A stretch of 7,415 nt of DNA from JAFGWO01 sp965603295. GTDB taxonomy: Bacteria; BMS3Abin14. Below the pieces are notes generated by a model. That model worked only from the letters and a program-made list of their open reading frames with translations, was not told where the DNA came from and made no database searches. Position 1 is the first letter of the stretch, and each line of letters starts with the position of its first letter. Below are positions 7,291 through 7,415 of the stretch, piece by piece. A program made the translations under genes and the position numbers. The stretch lies in the NCBI GenBank assembly GCA_965603295.1, contig CBFDCL010000098.1, forward strand, positions 1-7,415, in the 5' to 3' direction.

Positions 7291-7343
7291 AAAAAATAAT
7301 AGCAAATTCCGTTCCGGTTTTCTATAAGGCGAGGATAAAGATA

Positions 7344-7391
7344 GAAACTAGAATCTAGAGTGTCCAGTTTCGGTTAGGTGTTGACAGTTTC
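7344..7391 (-). repeat. Three GAAACT elements at about 20-base spacing around a small palindrome
   Basis: On the plus strand CAGTTTC occurs at 7365-7371 and 7385-7391, exactly 20 bases apart. An inverted copy, GAAACTA, lies at 7344-7350, 21 bases from the nearer one. Between and overlapping them is an 11-base perfect palindrome, CTAGAATCTAG (7348-7358). Spacing of about two helical turns upstream of a promoter suggests binding sites for a dimeric regulator. No known LexA consensus I can recall fits. Confidence 0.3.
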
Positions 7392-7393
7392 AT
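7355..7393 (-). CDS. Possible 12-codon leader peptide or remnant gene start upstream of recA
   Basis: An ATG at 7393-7391 follows GGAGG with a 7-base spacer, a near-ideal ribosome binding site. It encodes MKLSTPNRNWTL and then stops at TAG. In the same frame after the TAG comes a hydrophobic stretch ILVSIFILAL, ending in a second TAG at 7324-7322. It could be a real leader peptide, the start of a small membrane protein broken by a nonsense change, or chance. The T-rich DNA downstream would yield hydrophobic residues in any case, so the stretch after the TAG is weak evidence. The ribosome binding site is the main argument for translation. Confidence 0.3.
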   Translation of the reverse strand: MKLSTPNRNWTL

Positions 7394-7415
7394 GATGTTA
7401 CCTCCGTTTGATTGC

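Noticed and set aside
7291..7316. Rho-independent terminator for an upstream gene, from the run of seven T
   Set aside because: The sequence before the T-run offers only a three-pair CCG/CGG stem, too weak for a terminator; the AT-rich stretch fits a promoter better.
7245..7415. LexA (SOS) box upstream of recA
   Set aside because: I looked for the GAAC-N4-GTTC, GTTC-N7-GTTC, CTG-N10-CAG and Geobacter-type GGTT-N2-C-N4-G-N3-ACC patterns. Only partial matches occur (for example GGTTAGGTG near 7372), so no box is called.
1..7415. CRISPR array, tRNA, rRNA, insertion sequence or phage attachment site
   Set aside because: The window is almost fully occupied by identified genes and the small spaces hold no regularly repeated spacers, cloverleaf, transposase or terminal inverted repeats that I could see.

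Overview
The window is a stretch of bacterial chromosome with every gene on the minus strand, so transcription runs from right (about 7290) to left (1). Its G+C content is fairly high, apart from an AT-rich leader at the right end. The gene content (RecA, RecX and AlaS alongside a PilT-family ATPase and type II secretion proteins GspC and GspD) indicates a Gram-negative, double-membrane bacterium. The style of the RecA and AlaS proteins and the order recA-pilT-recX-alaS recall Desulfuromonadota/'Deltaproteobacteria' such as Geobacter; that placement is from memory and is only an inference.

Layout in transcription order: (i) 7245-7415, a 171-base leader with a candidate extended -10 promoter, a GC hairpin touching the recA ribosome binding site, three GAAACT elements spaced about 20 bases apart, an 11-base palindrome, and a 12-codon open frame behind a near-consensus ribosome binding site; (ii) recA, 6213-7244; (iii) a pilT-family ATPase gene, 5011-6216; (iv) recX, 4532-5011; (v) alaS, 1890-4535, starting at TTG; (vi) a small gene for a probable exported protein, 1500-1893, which needs one frameshift to read through; (vii) gspC, 544-1473; (viii) the 5' part of gspD, 1-539, cut by the window edge.

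The genes are packed like one operon. Consecutive stop and start codons overlap as ATGA (recA/pilT), TGATG (pilT/recX), TTGA (recX/alaS) and ATGA (alaS/exported protein). A gap of 26 bases then precedes gspC, and 4 bases separate gspC from gspD. I see no terminator inside the block. RecA and its modulator RecX form a recombination/SOS pair, PilT is a pilus-retraction type ATPase, AlaS charges tRNA-Ala, and GspC/GspD are the inner-membrane connector and outer-membrane secretin of type II secretion.

I found no clearly new multi-gene system. The items most worth a second look are the frameshifted exported-protein gene with its intact coupled start, the structured leader upstream of recA, and the joining of DNA repair, pilus and secretion genes in one apparent transcript.
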